Of a DNA stretch of 64,000 nt, positions 62,028 to 64,000 are shown in pieces. The notes under the pieces were generated by a model. That model was not told the origin of the DNA. It worked only from the letters and a program-made list of their open reading frames with translations, and made no database searches. The translations under genes and the position numbers were made by a program. Source of the stretch: an uncultured Caulobacterales bacterium (GTDB taxonomy: Bacteria; Pseudomonadota; Alphaproteobacteria; Caulobacterales; Maricaulaceae); NCBI GenBank assembly GCA_938001915.1, contig CALLBD010000016.1, positions 1 to 64,000 on the forward strand, given 5' to 3'. Numbering within the stretch: the first letter of the stretch is position 1; each line of letters opens with the position of its first letter.

Positions 62028-63160
62028 GTGAGTATAAGATATATGGCGACCTGCCAGAGCAGTTTAGCGGCCTTAAGTCAGCGATTGCACATAATTATGC
62101 GGAGCATGATGAGCTAGGGTTTCAGTTTTGTGTGATGCAAAATGGTGAAACCCTCATAGATATCGGCGCAGGTTGGGCGGACCGGCGACGAACAAATCCG
62201 ATTGATGAAACAACGCTATTCGCGGTTTTCTCTTCAGGTAAAGCGGCGGCGGCCTTCGTCATTGCCTGGTTGGTTGAAGAAGATAGAATTGGCTATGATC
62301 AGCTTGTTGTAACGCTCTGGCCTGAATTCGGACAAGCCGGCAAAGACACTGTAACAATTGGCCAAATTATGAGCCACCAAGCAGGGCTGTCGGGTATTAC
62401 AAATACGGATTGGACCCCTGAAGATTGGTTTGACTGGGAAAAGACTATTTCTCAACTGGAACAACAAGCGCCGATTTTCCCCCCTGGTAGCGCGTCAGGA
62501 TATCATCCGGTAACCTATGGTTTCCTCGCAGGGGAAATTGCGCGGCGGGCAGATAAAGATCAACGTAGCTTAGGCCGTATTCTTCGCGAAGAGCTATGCC
62601 AGCCATCAGGCCTAGATGTTTGGATAGGTTTGCCCTCTTCGGAACACGGTCGCTGTGCCGAGATGCAAAAACCTAAAGCGCTGGCTAATATGGGCGAAAT
62701 AACGGATGCGACCCGCTGGGCGTTTCTTAAGCCCTGGTCGGCACCGGGCGGAAAAGGCGCAGCCGCGTGGCGGGAAGCCGAACTGGCCGGATCGAATTGC
62801 CATGCAACAGCGCGCGGGTTAGCGGGTCTCATGCAAATAGCCGTGAGCGGTAGGCTGGGTGAGAGACCCATTTTATCTGAGGATATTCTGACAAGTTTTT
62901 CAAAATCTCGGGTGAGCGGGCAGAATCTTGTCTTGCCGTTTGAGTTAAGTTTCGCTGCAGGCGTCATGCAGAATGCGCCCAATTTTTTTTATGGACCTAA
63001 TTCAAAAACACTGGGCCATAGTGGATGGGGCGGTTCCTGTGTCTTTGCCGACCCTGTGACAGGTTTACACGGCGCCTATGTGATGAACCGTCAACGAAAT
63101 AGTCTGTTAGGGGATATTCGCTCGCGCGCCCTCATAGATGCGGTATACGAAGCACTATGA
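62024..63160 (+). CDS. Serine hydrolase of the beta-lactamase superfamily (EstB-like)
   Basis: A 378-residue protein with the SxxK motif in FAVFSSGKAAAAF near residue 70 and the second-motif tyrosine in GYHPVTYG near residue 166. It lacks a signal peptide, so it is cytoplasmic. EstB-type members hydrolyse esters or lactones. It overlaps the kinase gene by 4 bases (ATGA) and the next gene by 4, so the operon is tightly coupled. Confidence 0.88.
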   Translation: MSEYKIYGDLPEQFSGLKSAIAHNYAEHDELGFQFCVMQNGETLIDIGAGWADRRRTNPIDETTLFAVFSSGKAAAAFVIAWLVEEDRIGYDQLVVTLWPEFGQAGKDTVTIGQIMSHQAGLSGITNTDWTPEDWFDWEKTISQLEQQAPIFPPGSASGYHPVTYGFLAGEIARRADKDQRSLGRILREELCQPSGLDVWIGLPSSEHGRCAEMQKPKALANMGEITDATRWAFLKPWSAPGGKGAAAWREAELAGSNCHATARGLAGLMQIAVSGRLGERPILSEDILTSFSKSRVSGQNLVLPFELSFAAGVMQNAPNFFYGPNSKTLGHSGWGGSCVFADPVTGLHGAYVMNRQRNSLLGDIRSRALIDAVYEAL

Positions 63161-63636
63161 GTCGGTTTATCCAAAAACTTTGGGAGATTGCCCCGACCCT
63201 TGTGAACGGCACGCCGCATGCCAGCGAGCTCGGCATGAAGTTCGTAGCCATTGATAAAGGCATAGCCACCTTATCGCTGCCTTATAATAGCGCGCTTATT
63301 GGGGACCCGAGATCCCGGGTGATTGCCGGCGGGGCTGTGACGACCCTTCTGGATCAGGCTTGTGGGTTAGCGGCAATCTCTGGCTTTGACGGTTTAGCCC
63401 AGCTCGCAACACTCTCTTTGCGAATTGATTATCAACGCTCCGCTGAGCCGGGCGAAATGATTATTGCCGAAGCTGAATGTTACAAAACCACGCGGCATGT
63501 CGCCTTCATTCGAGCTATTGCCCATGATGGAGATCCCGATGATCCGGTGGCGACCGCGCAATCAACCTTCATTTTGACTGGACCGGTTCATAAGATGCCC
63601 AACCTAGGAACCCAGGAAGAGGGCGGCACAGAATGA
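63157..63636 (+). CDS. PaaI-family thioesterase (hotdog fold)
   Basis: A 159-residue hotdog-fold protein. RVIAGGAVTTLLDQACGLAA near residues 53-72 is the central helix with the active-site Gly and Asp typical of PaaI-type acyl-CoA thioesterases, followed by ATLSLRIDYQRSAEPGE. It overlaps both neighbours by 4 bases. Substrate is unknown. Confidence 0.9.
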   Translation: MSRFIQKLWEIAPTLVNGTPHASELGMKFVAIDKGIATLSLPYNSALIGDPRSRVIAGGAVTTLLDQACGLAAISGFDGLAQLATLSLRIDYQRSAEPGEMIIAEAECYKTTRHVAFIRAIAHDGDPDDPVATAQSTFILTGPVHKMPNLGTQEEGGTE

Positions 63637-64000
63637 CACAAGAGTTCGCGACCCGTCTTATCGGCGAAATCCCTTACGCTCGAACCTTGGGCATTCGAGT
63701 TGATTTTTCTGAAGACACCCTTCTTCTCATTTTACCCTATCAGAAAAGTAACATCGGCAATCCAACTTTGCCAGCTTTGCATGGCGGGGCGATTGGGGGG
63801 TTCATGGAGGTTTGCGCGCTGGCCGAATTACGCAGGCGTTCACCTAAATTGCCATTTTCGAAACCGATTGGCGTAAATATTGATTATTTGCGCCGCGGGA
63901 ATCCTGTTGAGACTTACGCCCGAGCAGATATTTTTAAAGAAGGGTCGCGTGTGGCAAATGTACGGGTTCGAGCCTGGCAAGACAATGAAGATGAACCCAT
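63633..64000 (+). CDS. Second PaaI-family thioesterase, cut by window end
   Basis: The ATG at 63633 overlaps the previous stop (ATGA). The readable part, about 122 residues, starts MTQEFATRLIGEIPYARTLG and contains LHGGAIGGFMEVCALAEL, the hotdog helix, and IGVNIDYLRRGNPVETYARA. It is clearly a paralogue of the preceding thioesterase, though the two differ in sequence, so the pair may work as a heteromer or on different acyl groups. The 3' end lies beyond 64000. Confidence 0.88.
   Translation, partial: MTQEFATRLIGEIPYARTLGIRVDFSEDTLLLILPYQKSNIGNPTLPALHGGAIGGFMEVCALAELRRRSPKLPFSKPIGVNIDYLRRGNPVETYARADIFKEGSRVANVRVRAWQDNEDEP

Overview
The window looks like an ordinary chromosomal stretch of a marine-type alphaproteobacterium in the Caulobacterales/Hyphomonadales/Maricaulales area. 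Evidence: a gcrA cell-cycle regulator, a gapR nucleoid protein (DUF2312), a regB/prrB-regA/prrA redox two-component pair, a split pntAA/pntAB/pntB transhydrogenase preceded by the small aa3-oxidase subunit IV gene, TonB-dependent receptors, and moderate GC content. Species cannot be fixed from the sequence alone. No rRNA, IS element or CRISPR array was seen.

Layout. 1-271: the edge of a probable integrated element; the first codons of a tyrosine integrase face left, beside the 3' end of tRNA-Arg(ACG). 452-9143: metabolic genes (P1 peptidase, acyl-CoA synthetase, Na+/solute symporter, enoyl-CoA hydratase, purEK, a diguanylate cyclase, two small secreted proteins). 9140-12352: transhydrogenase operon with the oxidase subunit IV gene. 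12616-18860: sigma-54 response regulator, gapR, a HIG1 protein with a corrinoid adenosyltransferase, and a SCO/prrC - prrB - prrA redox-sensing cluster. 19017-23304: a BLUF blue-light sensor, then a tight DUF3604 - peptidyl-prolyl isomerase - HupE/UreJ operon. 23504-27397: an MFS transporter and a TonB receptor carrying a perfect EF-hand loop. 27440-31891: tRNA-Met(CAT), the branched-chain 2-oxoacid dehydrogenase operon, and a divergent Lrp-type regulator. 31888-37821: arylamine N-acetyltransferase, a phytanoyl-CoA-dioxygenase-like enzyme, gcrA, an ABC-2 permease, a long structured intergenic region, and argD.

37818-41403: a minus-strand run of an ABM-like protein, a 53-residue membrane protein, prfA and a second TonB receptor. 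41445-49398: a large mechanosensitive channel, a prolyl oligopeptidase, a serine hydrolase and dapF. 49464-53841: mtaB, ftsY with a very long charged N-terminus, and a secreted protein built from seven 23-residue repeats. 53876-56611: VanZ, pterin carbinolamine dehydratase and a DUF885 protein. 56701-60888: three tandem paralogous genes for lipid-anchored outer-membrane beta-barrels with glycine/tyrosine/glutamine-rich linkers. 61239-64000: an overlapping operon of pyridoxal kinase, serine hydrolase and two PaaI-type thioesterases, the last cut by the window end.

The most unusual material is the tandem lipo-barrel array (56701-60888), the seven-repeat secreted protein (52657-53841), the DUF3604/PPIase/HupE module (19571-23304), and four intergenic regions with repeated or inverted motifs (upstream of prrB, bkdR and gcrA, and the 107-bp composite inverted repeat at 35859-35965).
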